Assembly: GCA_026120035.1 (NCBI GenBank)
Contig: JALRME010000059.1
Coordinates: 1 to 64,000 of the forward strand
Length of the DNA stretch: 64,000 nucleotides
Reading direction: 5' to 3'
Source: Coleophoma eucalyptorum
Lineage: Eukaryota > Ascomycota > Leotiomycetes > Helotiales > Dermateaceae
Under the pieces are notes generated by a model that saw only the letters and a program-made list of their open reading frames with translations, ran no database searches and had not been told where the DNA came from. This document shows, in pieces, positions 22,880 through 33,516 of the stretch. Numbering within the stretch: position 1 is the stretch's first letter; every line of letters begins with the position of its first letter. The position numbers and the translations under genes were made by a program.

Positions 22880-23913
22880 TTAGATACCTTCTGTGAGCTT
22901 TCGCTTTCTCCACCCCGCATCCACTCGAGAAATAGATCGTTCCTTGATCGCTTCGAGAATCATGTCCCAATCTCTACAGCGATGCATATCCCCCCAGCCT
23001 GTAGTTCCATGAGGGAAAGTCATGTTCTGTGGCCTCTCGAGCGTGAGATCACCGTGACACATAACAGCCTACGTATCGGTCAGTACAAGTTAGCATTATA
23101 GGTATGATAGGAAAGCTTGTTACCTGGCGCAGGTACTCAACACAATGATCAAGATGTTCATCAGGTATCAACATTATGCCATCCCTGCGGTATTGTACCA
23201 GGGAACGCTTTAGCTCGGCCTAAATTTTGTGAGCCGATGCTGTACGACATATAAGGGCATACCTACAACGCAGTGTAGCTGATGCATTACTGCAATCGCA
23301 AAGCCTTGTGTGGTGTCCTCGAACTCGGATGGATCCTCAGCGTAATCGACCAACTTCACTCCACCTCCAAAACCAAGCTTTGATGGATCGGGAACCCAGA
23401 TCCAGGAACCTAGACACCTGTTAGAGAACGAGCTTCAAACAACAGCATGCCCCTCACTTGGGTAGAGTGCACTCCAGATCGAAGGCGAAACTCCGCTATC
23501 GAGATTCTCTGGGTCGGCTTCAACGAATGCCGGGTCGCTTTCCCACGTGATCGTATGCCATCCAACTACGGTCTATCAGCAGCTGCTCGATCTTTCTGAC
23601 TTATCCACTTACTGTTTTCGCCCAGTAGAGAGTCAGTGGGTAGCCCACATTGAGTGCTCGTGTTATGGCGAAGCATTGGAAGTAAAGATGTGACAATGAA
23701 CGCAATGATCACGAGACCGAGTATGTTTGCGACCAAGCACGCACTTTGAAAGCCCGGCGTAAAGACGAACATGTCCTGCAATCTCACTGATCGGCCCTGC
23801 CAGCGAGGAAGACTAGCAAGGCGTTGCGCGCGAGTCTTGGGTGCCTTCTCGGACTGTAGGCGTTCATCGGCCAAGAGACCATCGAACTCATCGTCGCTGA
23901 GGGAAAGGTTCAT
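22880..23913 (-). CDS. UstYa-family (DUF3328) oxidase A
   Basis: Predicted 278 residues in five exons (23913-23613, 23565-23458, 23409-23267, 23219-23124, 23068-22880), all introns 47-55 nt. A cytoplasmic tail precedes one membrane segment (about residues 55-80), as in UstYa proteins. The two catalytic motifs are HQLHC at 179-183 and HLDHCVEYLRQ at 206-216. They are followed by the family's C-terminal ending with W-x-D-M-H-R-C-R-D-W. Homologues in ustiloxin, phomopsin and asperipin pathways cyclise ribosomal peptides oxidatively, probably with a bound metal. It is transcribed divergently from oxidase B, sharing a 0.6-0.7 kb promoter. All motif residues are intact. Whether it acts on the precursor at 30348 is inferred from clustering. 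Confidence 0.88.
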
Positions 23914-24552
23914 TTCGACGTATAGAAAAGTAGTGATAGTTTTTGGGTGGCATGAGAGCTAAGCCAGGTGCATTTGTTATAAGAGAAAGCCATCGCAGTG
24001 ATATTCCCCATATGGTGCACTTCCTCTGGCACACGAAGAGCCGATGGTGATCCGGAGTGGAGATGACAACCGCGCGCGCGCGCTGATACCCATGCTGACA
24101 TGGCAGTACAGCCTGCAGAGTCGGGTGCGCGACTGCAGTTCTGATAGGCAAAGGAGTAGCGACAGATCTCTTCCCCACAGCGCGCATCGCTCTCTTTTCT
24201 CCCTTGTTTTATCGCTCGCCCGCGGTAACAATGAATGCACAGCACAACAGCGCAGGTAGATCGGTTTGGGGAGATAGCAGATTGCCGCGTTGGATACAAT
24301 GGCTCGATCTGACACCCCCCCGAGGTTTGCGTCGGATCATCACAGTCAATTGGAGCATACCAATCTTAAAGGGAGTTAGACGACTTGCCCTCTACTTCAC
24401 TTCTCTTTTCAACTACACCTCCCGAGACTGATCTTAGGCCATTCTCATCCGACCCCATATTCTGCGCAGGAAAGAAACCGAGTGCAGAAGAGATAGAGAT
24501 AGATCTTTCGCTGCACTTCTTACACGCTCAGCCAAGTGCTTCGTGTTAAAAT
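23914..24552. promoter_or_regulatory. Shared divergent promoter with CG-alternating tract
   Basis: Lies between the two oppositely transcribed oxidase genes. It contains an alternating CGCGCGCGCGCG tract near 24070-24082. A similar alternating tract lies upstream of oxidase D near 33867-33877. No defined operator is assigned. Confidence 0.35.
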
Positions 24553-25386
24553 ATGTTTGTCTTCCCCCCCAAGACAGACAGACTACGGATATTGACGATG
24601 TCTAGGTCGAAGAGCATAGCAAAAGTGATGATTGCCAACGCCAGCAAATATTCTCCCCTGTGGGATCACACCCACACGGGACCTATCTCGGAAGATGACG
24701 AAGAAGATCTTCCCATCATGCCACGGCCCAGAACCGGAATGTGCAAGAAAGTCACCTTGTCCCTCCTGGCTGTGCTACTTGGTTGTTTGGCCATCGTAGG
24801 GGCGATCGATCTCTTCCAACGAATCCACATCTCTGTTTCTCAACCGCCAAGTTCCGGCCCAAAATGCTACTGTGGCAATTCGGCAGCCGAAGCAAGATCC
24901 TTGGGCTGCAAATTTGTCCCCATGTCGGCGGCATGGCTTCCCGTGCACTGCCAGGACGACTACCTCGACCAAGAATTCAACGAGCTAGGTCCCAACCTAG
25001 ATCACAGCTGGACGTACTACGCCGACTACGAGCGGTCCTCGACCATCGATCTGGAAACCATTTCCAACTTTGCCGGCTCCACCACGCGCTTCTACAACGA
25101 CTGGGAATGGCATGTGATGCACTGCATGTTCTACTGGCGGAAACTCCACCGCGCCCAGTTCTCGCGGGTGACGCTGGAACCGCGGTTCAACACGGATGCG
25201 CATATCAGTCATTGCACGCGCTTGATTTTGAGTAGGAATGTTACCAGCACGACGGTGTCGGGTGTCGCGATGGGCGACGAGATCAAGTCCGAGGAGGAGC
25301 TGAAATCGCCGGCCCTGTGGAGTGATGTGCGAGACGGGTACGGCACCCATCCGCCACCGGGCTACCTCAACAATGTCCACTCGTGA
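24553..25386 (+). CDS. UstY-like oxidase B (paired HxxHC, cysteine-rich subtype)
   Basis: Single exon of 277 codons from ATG 24553, or 262 from ATG 24598 (numbering below uses 24598). One membrane segment lies at about residues 51-70. The luminal part begins with a motif shared with oxidase D: Cys-Gly, then E-A, then GCKF, then a W-x-P-x-x-C near 90-118. Two HxxHC motifs follow, HVMHC at 172-176 and HISHC at 202-206. The layout (N-terminal anchor, two HxxHC boxes about 30 residues apart) is that of UstYa oxidases. The lack of introns and the extra cysteines mark a distinct subtype, which an automatic DUF3328 profile may miss. A role in oxidative modification of the nearby peptide precursor is inferred. 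Confidence 0.8.
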   Translation: MFVFPPKTDRLRILTMSRSKSIAKVMIANASKYSPLWDHTHTGPISEDDEEDLPIMPRPRTGMCKKVTLSLLAVLLGCLAIVGAIDLFQRIHISVSQPPSSGPKCYCGNSAAEARSLGCKFVPMSAAWLPVHCQDDYLDQEFNELGPNLDHSWTYYADYERSSTIDLETISNFAGSTTRFYNDWEWHVMHCMFYWRKLHRAQFSRVTLEPRFNTDAHISHCTRLILSRNVTSTTVSGVAMGDEIKSEEELKSPALWSDVRDGYGTHPPPGYLNNVHS

Positions 25387-25899
25387 TTATAGGGGATTGA
25401 GAATTTGCACTATCAATCGAGCAAAATACTGCTCTATTAGGAGATCGTTTTGGGGATATGAATAGGACATTGTGCTGGGCGATGGAAAGAATTCCCTTAA
25501 GTCCTGATATTAAGTTGTTGTATCTTCAATCAAGCCTTTAAATTCACATGCTCGTTTTCTGTTGCTTTTTGACTAAGAGTTGAAGAAATTGATTAGAGTG
25601 ATTGTGAATGATATACACGAAACTCGTTGAAAGCTTACTAAATCTAGAATCTGGAATTCTGCACCAATGACTTTACAGTCATGTTCTTTGACGATTCATA
25701 CCTGTGCAGTCTTAATTATTCGTAATGCACCTTTGACGCAGTCAGTTTAGTATAAGGGTGTATTAGGGAGTCGTGAAGTATAGTAAAATCCGAAATCACA
25801 TCTCCAAAATTTCACATTCACCAAGGGCAATATGATGGCAAGCTGTTTTGACATCAAGTACTAAATATTGTATTAAAGTATTCGAGTGTTCGATGCACA
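25387..25899. other. Convergent 3' flanks
   Basis: Space between the ends of oxidase B and the exporter gene. It is AT-rich and no gene is seen. Confidence 0.5.
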
Positions 25900-27721
25900 T
25901 TAGGCGTACTGCATTTCTTCCAGCTTACACCTCTCAATTTCCCCATCTTCGTTCAATCTTGTAGTCAAGATTGCGGCTGCAAGCGCCGACAAACCCCCTA
26001 TTCGAAGCACCCAGCCAATACTGTCATCCGACGCAGATGATCCAGAACCGTCAAACATCCAGAACACAAAGCTGCAAAGAAGAGCAGCAAGTATCTGCGG
26101 GACAGCAATGGCGACATTGTGCATACCAATCACCGTACCCAGTCGCTGTTCCGAGTCAGCACCATCATCATTCTGGTGAAGATCGGTGCCCTCTAGGAGG
26201 CTGGTGCTGATGATTGCGTACGGGGCCCATATCGTGACAGCCCAACTCACACCTGCTATACCGACTAGCACGTATGTCCCTGAGATGGAAGAGCTGAACA
26301 TAGTTGCAAGCATACAGGTTGCGTAGAGCACATGCGATACCATCCAGAGATGGGGAACGCTGCTTGTCCAGGTAGAGATAGTAATCAGGAATTTGGACAG
26401 CAAAGGTAATCGACTCTGACGATGCCGACTATGGTTATTTGACCGAACGAGTGTGGGAACGGCAATACTGGCGAGGAGGGATATAACAGCAAAGATGACC
26501 ATGCCGAGTGAGCCTCTTTTCGCTGCTTCCTCCTCAATGACCGAGTTTGACGGAGCACCATAGGCTAGAGAATTCGTCAAATCTGCCTATAATCAGTTGC
26601 AACTCTCAATATAGACTAGTACGTCGGAATCACTCACATTGATCGCGTATGTAGAGCTCGACGTAGAAGAGGAATGGAAACCACCCCATCCACGCAAATA
26701 CCTGTATAATACAGACTCTTTGCACCTGCAGCGGAAGATCCCAGTATCGCTTTGCAAGATAGCCCAGCTCGCGAAATGAGCCTTTTTTGCTATCGATGTC
26801 TGGTTCATGCCAGGTGGCAGGACGCTCTTTGACGACCCAACATGTTATGGCAATTGATACTGCGAGCGCGACAGAAGTGACCGAACACAAAACCTTGAAT
26901 TGCGTACTCCCCAAAGCGGGGAACAGAGCAGGGAGGTCGATGTAGCCGCAGATGTAGCTCAGAACGTTAGCGATACTGATAATCCGACCAGCCCACGCAT
27001 TCGCGGTGCCCTGTTGCTCTTTCGGGCATGTGTCCACGATCAGAGCGCGGAGACAGCCTTGAACGGGCTGAACGGCAACATTGAGAGCAACGACAGAAAG
27101 CACCACCGTGGCTGCCACCATCTCTGTCGACAGTTGACTTTGTCGATCTGCCCCGAGCAAGCGATACATCGCAGAACTCATGAGGTCCGGCGCCCAGGCT
27201 TGACCAAGCAATGACAGGATGATCGCGGCGCCACCACCCACAATGAAAGGCTTCCGCCGACCCCATCGCGACTGGCATTGATCACTGCGTAGGCAGAAGT
27301 ACGGCTGAAGAACTGCTCCTGAGATAGGCCCGGCAAGCCACACCAGTGACATGACAGGTTTGCTCAGTCCAAGGCTCGTTAGATACTCCTTCCAGATCGT
27401 TAGTCACCTTTTACAGCAATGATATGTTCCCATACGAACCGAGCCATTTCCGAATTGTACGGCAAAGACGCCTTGCAAGCTGCAGCATTGTTAACTTCCT
27501 TGAATCGTTTCTCTGTGCGCAATCACTTACCCACCAAGCCCAAGGGCCAAGCAGATCAGATTCATTGTGCTCTTGCGAGATTTGAGGCTGCTTTCATCTG
27601 TGAGGTCTTGTTTCTCAATATGAATCTGAAGACCTTCAAGGGTATCTATTGACATCCGGTCTGTCATGACTTCCGGGTCTTTGACAGGAACATCCTCTTC
27701 GTTGCCCATTGGGGAGGGCAT
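25900..27721 (-). CDS. MFS transporter, sucrose-transporter-like fold
   Basis: Predicted 554 residues from exons 27721-27531, 27479-27440, 27388-26638 and 26582-25900. Exon 2 is only 40 nt, and its junctions restore LGLGGLQGVFAVQFGNGS-EYLTSLGL, the conserved TM1 region. Family marks are KPVMSLVWLAGPISGAVLQP, RWGRRKPFIVGGG, NVAVQPVQGCLRALIVD and the ANAWAGRI segment, as in plant/fungal SUT-like (GPH-type) carriers. FAWMGWFPFLFYVELYIRDQ marks TM7. Relatives carry alpha-glucosides, but members also occur in biosynthetic clusters. Its place between oxidases B and C suggests export of the peptide product or import of a precursor (inference). One splice donor (GTTCGT) is unusual. Confidence 0.85.
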
Positions 27722-28616
27722 GGCCGCAGCAGATGGTGTTAAGATATTGGTAGTGTATTCCTAAATATTAACAAACTGAGTTTCTGCAGCGCTCCGAAAA
27801 AAAAGGTAGTATTGTTTAATTGCAAGTTTTGTCGTCGCAACTTTCAGTCGAGTCATCCTCGAGACATGTGACATTTCCCTGCAAGATGGTCACGTACGAG
27901 ATTGTATCCGCGATCCGGAATACGCGCGATGAAGAGGGTCGATTTCCCTGCAAGAAACAACATTTATCAATTAAGAGGTATGGTCCGTCCCAGCGGCCCG
28001 GCAATCAATACCTAAAGCTTCAGGAAGAGAACCCGCGGCGGGCCCATACCCAAGCGGCGCGCTACAGGCTGCGATTGGCCGATGACAATGCATGCAGTAA
28101 AGGAGGATGACCTCCAACCCACTCCCGCGCAAAGCTTTAAGTAAGTCACCATTTTTGATTTTTTTTTGATGAATGCTATTACCACAATTATGAGTACATG
28201 AATTCTATTTGCGTTCAAGAGATAGAACATGGGGGGATGGGTAAAGCAAGGAAGATTTTAGATCCAGCAGCATGGAATAAGCAGCGTCGCAGGTCATACG
28301 TAACGATTTCAGGTCTTTGGAATTGAAGCATATCATACAGAATGAGACATAATATTCCCAATCAGATTGTGTGTGATTGCCAAGTGCTCGTCATTAACAT
28401 ATTGGCATGGGATTCGCCTCCCTAACCTCCGCAAATGCGGTCGGAAGCGAGCGAATATTGCGAATAAGCACATCACATATGAGCACCAAGTTAGCTATGA
28501 ATTTGAATATAAATGTTTAAATCCGTCTGGAATCTGAACCATCGTGCCATTTACGCCAACCAGCTATCTTATCTTTCTACACATCAGCCCCAACATCGAA
28601 TCTTATCCCGTCCATA
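27722..28616. other. Intergenic within the peptide cluster
   Basis: Promoter of the transporter and 3' flank of oxidase C. Open frames here show no domain. Confidence 0.5.
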
Positions 28617-29502
28617 CTACTGAATACCAACGGTATCGATGAGGAACTGGCGATGCCCCGCCCAATGATGCGACTTGGCCCAATCCGTAATCATGTCGCT
28701 GTTCCGACAGGTATGGCCATGGTTGACATTGAAATGCACGTAATCCTCGGTCCCCTGGAGCAGGAGATCGGGGTTGCACATCAGCTGCTCGCGCAGATAA
28801 TCCAAACAATGCAACGTATGGTCGTCATTCCGCGGCCATTGCTCCAGCGACAAACTCGAGGTCAGCAAGTTTCGGATCCGGTACTAGATGACCGTCAGTC
28901 CTTGGAACAATCAGAAAGAAGCCATCGGAAAACTCACCACACAGTGCAGCGTGTGAAACATGTCAATTTGGTAGATGCTTTTACTCGGATCTTCGGGGTG
29001 GAGGCGCGACGGCGCATATCCATGCTGAAGCGCCCATTCTGTATCGAGTGCTACGATTCCGTCGGCTGCAAAGTTTAGTTAATTGACCCAATCGAAGAAA
29101 GTTTGGAGAGCCATACTGTTCTGTATTCGCTCAAAGAGGGCGTCGGCTTCTGCAGTTTTATTCATCAAGTTTGCGTCGCCGTAGAATTCTTTGACGGTGC
29201 TGTACTCTGACAAGCCAAAGTCTTCCAAGGTTAGCTGGAGATCGGGTCACAAGCCCAGAGATGAACCTACAAGTGTCCAAGCCATGGGCCTGAGTTTTGG
29301 TAATTTGATATTCGGTTCGGTACTTGGCAGTGAGAAATAAAGCGTAGACCCCCAGAATCAGCATCAGATGCATTCCTTCCAGCATCAAAAACTGCCAGAA
29401 GTTGAACATTGATTCACGTTTCTTCCGTTGTCTTCCTAAGGGAAGATGCTCATTGCTATCGTCTTGTACTGGCATGTACGATGTCTCCTCGGCCGTACTC
29501 AT
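28617..29502 (-). CDS. UstYa-family (DUF3328) oxidase C
   Basis: Predicted 243 residues in four exons (29502-29271, 29221-29117, 29065-28938, 28883-28617). The N-terminal tail is polar, with a membrane segment at about residues 38-58. The motifs are HTLHC at 150-154, immediately before an intron as in oxidase A, and HTLHCLDYLREQLMC from 177. A conserved ending has HTC and a D-W-x-x-x-H segment. The position of the intron next to the first HxxHC is shared with oxidase A, so A and C are paralogues of the standard UstYa type. It is divergent from the precursor gene, whose ATG lies 845 bases away, so the two can share control elements. Confidence 0.88.
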
Positions 29503-30347
29503 TGTTAGCTAGAACTGAGTGGTGTCTTGATCGAAGTTTTTTGGAAGTGAGCGGCTATACACAAGGAAGACAAAGCAGCCTCAGGGGAGATATTCGACCC
29601 CAGTGGGTATTCGGCATTGCTTACTTCGTTCACTAAGGCCATTCTTTGGGGATGATGCATTGCGGCGTCCCGCCTTGGGAAGGGCCTCGCCAGGTCACCA
29701 GTAGCGGCGCTGCGAGGCTGCGATCTCGCTTCAAACCCACAGCCAGCGACACGCGATCCATCTCTGCATCGCCTTCTCAGTCTTCCGCGCGCCGTGTTCA
29801 TCGAGCGTCGCGCGTGCCTCTAGGCAGATGACAAGCATTGCCTTACCATGCTAACCAGATGTCCAAGAGTCTTACCTGGTATGGAAGGAGAATGCAGGAT
29901 CCCGTTCCGCTGTGCACGACAGACCCGCACTCTCACTCCCAAACGCTTGCGATTGCCTCGCAGCACTGGATTGATCCATTCCTATCCATTACTCCGCATT
30001 CAAAGGGCGAAAACGGATCAGGAGCGATTGTCCGCAATACGCTGTCAAGCCATGATGAGCGCGTCGCGGTGTTTCGTCCGCGCCCATGACTCCAAGCGTC
30101 AGCGTCCAAGGGAGCGCATTGCAAACTCTATGGGAAGTCTCAGTTAGTAATCGCGCGTAGTGCTCTCCTTTCCTTGTGTATGCTCTTACTTGAGACTGTA
30201 GGTAGCAAGCATGTTGAGATATATAATACAAAGACGGCGTGCCCTGCTGTAGTGCGACATTCGATCTACAACCAGCCTTCACACTTCACTTCTAGTCTCC
30301 AAAACCGTTCTTGCTACTAAAGCCGCTCGACTTTCACAACATTCAGT
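29503..30347. promoter_or_regulatory. Divergent promoter of oxidase C and peptide precursor
   Basis: A TATATAAT box at 30220-30227 lies 121-128 bases before the precursor ATG, a normal fungal distance. The region is otherwise GC-rich with no recognised coding sequence. Confidence 0.55.
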
Positions 30348-31578
30348 ATGCGTTTCACTCAGCTTGCCGTGCTCGTAGCAGCACTTCACGTCGGAGCCAG
30401 CATTGCAGCTCCAGTTGGTATCCGCGGGGAGCAAAGTGTTGACCCCGAGGGAATGTTCAGCACCTCTGTCGATGTCAAGCGTGGAGAACAAAGTGTCGAT
30501 CCCGAGGGAATGTTCAGCACCTCTGTCGACAACGCCAAGCGCGGCGAGCAGAGCGTCGACCCCGAGGGAATGTTCAGCACTTCCGTCGATGTCAAGCGCG
30601 GAGAACAGAGTGTCGATCCTGAGGGCATGTTCAGCACCTCTGTCGACAACGCCAAGCGCGGCGAGCAGAGCGTTGACCCCGAAGGCATGTTCAGCNNNNN
30701 NNNNNNNNNNNNNNNNNNNNNNNNNNNNNNNNNNNNNNNNNNNNNNNNNNNNNNNNNNNNNNNNNNNNNNNNNNNNNNNNNNNNNNNNNNNNNGCACCTC
30801 AGTTGATGTCAAGCGTGGAGAGCAGAGTGTTGACCCTGAGGGCATGTTCAGCACCTCTGTCGACAACGCCAAGCGCGGCGAGCAGAGCGTTGACCCCGAA
30901 GGCATGTTCAGCACCTCAGTTGATGTCAAGCGTGGAGAGCAGAGTGTTGACCCTGAGGGCATGTTCAGCACCTCTGTCGACAACGCCAAGCGCGGCGAGC
31001 AGAGCGTTGATCCCGAGGGAATGTTCAGCACCTCCGTTGACAACGCCAAGCGCGGGGAGCAAAGTGTTGACCCCGAGGGAATGTTCAGCACTTCTGTTGA
31101 TGTCAAGCGCGGTGAACAGAGCGTTGATCCGGAGGGCATGTTCAGCACCTCCGTTGATGTCAAGCGTGGGGAGCAGAGTGTAGACCCCGAGGGCATGTTC
31201 AGTACCTCCGTTGATGTCAAGCGTGGGGAGCAGAGTGTAGACCCCGAGGGCATGTTCAGCACCTCTGTCGACAACGCCAAGCGCGGCGAGCAGAGCGTTG
31301 ACCCCGAGGGAATGTTCAGCACCTCCGTTGACAACGCCAAGCGCGGGGAGCAAAGTGTCGACCCTGAGGGCATGTTCAGCACCTCCGTTGATGTCAAGCG
31401 TGGGGAGCAGAGCGTTGATCCCGAGGGCATGTTCAGCACCTCTGTCGACAACGCCAAGCGCGGCGAGCAGAGCGTTGACCCTGAGGGCATGTTCAGCACC
31501 TCTGTCGACAACGCCAAGCGCGGCGAGCAGAGCGTTGACCCCGAAGGCATGTTCAGCACCTCTGTTGATCTTGAGTAG
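30348..31578 (+). CDS. Secreted repeat precursor of a ribosomal peptide (RiPP, Kex2-processed)
   Basis: Begins with a hydrophobic signal peptide (residues 1 to about 20, MRFTQLAV...GASIA), then APVGIR. Tandem units follow to the stop: GEQSVDPEGMFSTSVD plus VKR or NAKR, giving periods of 57 or 60 bases. Four complete units and a fifth cut by an assembly gap precede the gap. After it come the tail of one unit, twelve complete KR-terminated units and a last unit ending in LE and stop. Each KR is a Kex2/KexB site. Cleavage would release many copies of two peptides differing only at the C-terminus. The layout matches UstA/PhomA-type precursors, and four HxxHC oxidases are adjacent. The unit holds one Phe and no Tyr, Trp or Cys. 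The two halves are not in one frame across the gap because the gap length is arbitrary. A plain secreted structural repeat protein is the alternative. Confidence 0.88.
30696..30793. other. Assembly gap inside the precursor repeat array
   Basis: 98 N bases. Sequence before stops at ...TTCAGC and after resumes at GCACCTC, the same place in the unit with GC present on both sides. The real insert should be a whole number of 57/60-base units less 2, which 98 is not. The length is therefore a placeholder and repeat number is unresolved. Confidence 0.95.
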
Positions 31579-32685
31579 ATTTTTGGTGTTCCCAGGGAAA
31601 ATGTAAGGAGCCTTGAAAGCAACTATCCCGGGATCAATGCTGACCACTCGGTGTAGCACTACAGCCTATGAGGTTAGAACCTTCCAGCCCTAACAAGCAG
31701 GGTTATTCTGTTCAAAGATTGGGCATGGAAGTGCGACTGGCGCACGATTATGGGTGCTGGGATGATGGAGATGGGGTTGGAATGCAGATGATCGCTTAGC
31801 TGGAGGAGGGAGTGGAGCTCTTCGTACCTTTTTTCCCATTAGCTACACCGTCTTATAGCTCGTTCCTTTGCTTAAAATGTCAATGTCATGCTTTACTCTG
31901 CTCTATGGTCCAACAGGGGAAATCACTGGACCGCTTGACTCTTCCCCTGTGTTGATCCCCTCCCTCTGCATCGTAGTTTATTTATAGTCCAGAGAAACCG
32001 AGACCTGGACCTGAAGTAATCGGATATAAGTGCCATATTAAGACACTGGATTATTCCCTGTCAAAAGCGACTTCGATCGTTTCTCTCAACAGGAATTTTT
32101 ATTTTTTACTATACTAGACTGTTATGTTATAGTGATGCGATTCGAGTCACAAACCCTTGAAGTTCTGATATACCACACGGTGTCATAACCAACTAGCCAG
32201 CCAACCTCAGTGAAATTCCTCAACAACGCTGCAATGGGAACCCCTTTAACACTACAGAACATCACTCTACAATTTCCACCATCATTGTCACTGTCCGCTA
32301 AAGCCTCATCCCGTCCAGACCCGCTTGCACCACTTCCCCTCGCGTCCAGCTTGTCACAATTTCTTCATGCGCCCAGCGCGGTAGGATTCTGCAACTTAGT
32401 CCATCGCTGTAGCTGCCACGGATATTTCTGTTGCTGCTTTTCTAGAAATAGTGCGGGAATGACGAGAATCTTGGTTCAACTGGAGACTTAGTCCTAGATT
32501 TGAAGAGTGATGAAGGACGCACAAACCAGGGTAGGGAGATACAAAGCAACTCTTAATAAACAAAAGGTTTAAAACACAATTATTTTGACGGTGCACAAGA
32601 TACTAAATAGTTTAGATTTGTTGGTGTGCTTCTATTCCCCGACATGAATCCTCGCTTGGGTGGTATACCAACGGCCACCCGTTAC
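31579..32685. other. 3' flanks of precursor and oxidase D
   Basis: No domain-bearing open frame is seen; AT-rich toward the right. The two genes converge here. Confidence 0.5.
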
Positions 32686-33516
32686 TCACTCGCGAATCAA
32701 AATACAATCCCCCGTACCAGGGTATAGGGCAAGTGCTCCTTGGCCGGGAATATCCCACTCATCATGGTATATCACGCGATTACAATGCAGTGAATGCTCC
32801 CACTGCCTCGCCCTCTCCCACACCCAAACATCCCGGTGCCCCTCACTAGCTTTGAACAGCGCACTGTGCTGCAGCTCCCAGACGTGCAAGCAATGCGCCT
32901 TATGATACACCGGCTCCGTATAGAAGGGGGTTTTGACGGGGTATCTCCCCGCGTTGCCCAGCCCTCCAATTGCGAAATCTCGGAGGGTCGCCAGCTGCGT
33001 GCGGTTTTTATCAAAGTACAGTATGAAGTTGTTGAGATCCAGCTCGGTCAAGCCGGCCAGTTCGCGGAGCTTCTGCGAGGAGGACTGCGTGGCACTCTCG
33101 TCCCAGCACATGGGCGGCACCCACGCAAATCCGAGGACGTCGAACTTGCAGCCGGCCGCGAGCGCCGTTTCGAGTTCCGTCCCGCAGAAATCTCGGCCAT
33201 TGACCCGCGTGCTGGCATGGCCAACCTCGTGGTGGTGGCCTGTGGAGTGATGGGCGCGGAAGAGAGCAATTACCGTGGTTATACTCAGGAGCGTGTATGT
33301 GGCCGTGGTGAGGAGAGACCAGAATACCGGCGAGCGGAGACCGAGCTTTCTTGAGGTCGGCACGTTGTCGAAGGGCATAGATTCGCGGTCTGAAAGCATT
33401 GGTGCACTTTCAGACAAGTCCAAAGAAGACTCTTCGTGGGCGTTCACTCGATGCAACGAGAAAGGATCCGGCAGACTTGGCCGTTCGATGGCGACGGAGG
33501 TCTTCTCATCAGCCAT
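32686..33516 (-). CDS. UstY-like oxidase D (paired HxxHC, cysteine-rich subtype)
   Basis: Single exon, 276 residues. The start chosen is the ATG at 33516 in an excellent ACCATGG context; the in-frame codon 12 residues upstream is GTG. A membrane segment lies at about residues 64-86. The luminal part has DFCGTELETALAAGCKF and AWVPPMCWDE (110-140), the motif shared with oxidase B. HKAHC follows at 205-209 and HSLHC at 241-245. B and D are therefore a second pair of paralogues beside the A/C pair. The protein is predicted to be anchored in the secretory pathway, where the Kex2-cleaved precursor would pass. Substrate is inferred from the neighbourhood. Confidence 0.82.
   Translation of the reverse strand: MADEKTSVAIERPSLPDPFSLHRVNAHEESSLDLSESAPMLSDRESMPFDNVPTSRKLGLRSPVFWSLLTTATYTLLSITTVIALFRAHHSTGHHHEVGHASTRVNGRDFCGTELETALAAGCKFDVLGFAWVPPMCWDESATQSSSQKLRELAGLTELDLNNFILYFDKNRTQLATLRDFAIGGLGNAGRYPVKTPFYTEPVYHKAHCLHVWELQHSALFKASEGHRDVWVWERARQWEHSLHCNRVIYHDEWDIPGQGALALYPGTGDCILIRE

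Noticed and set aside
30426..31578. CRISPR-like array
   Set aside because: The repeats are contiguous coding units with no unique spacers, in a eukaryote.
30279..31659. Long minus-strand open frames across the precursor array
   Set aside because: They are antisense shadows of the 57/60-base repeats. The plus strand has a signal peptide, KR sites, a TATA box and synonymous-only variation.
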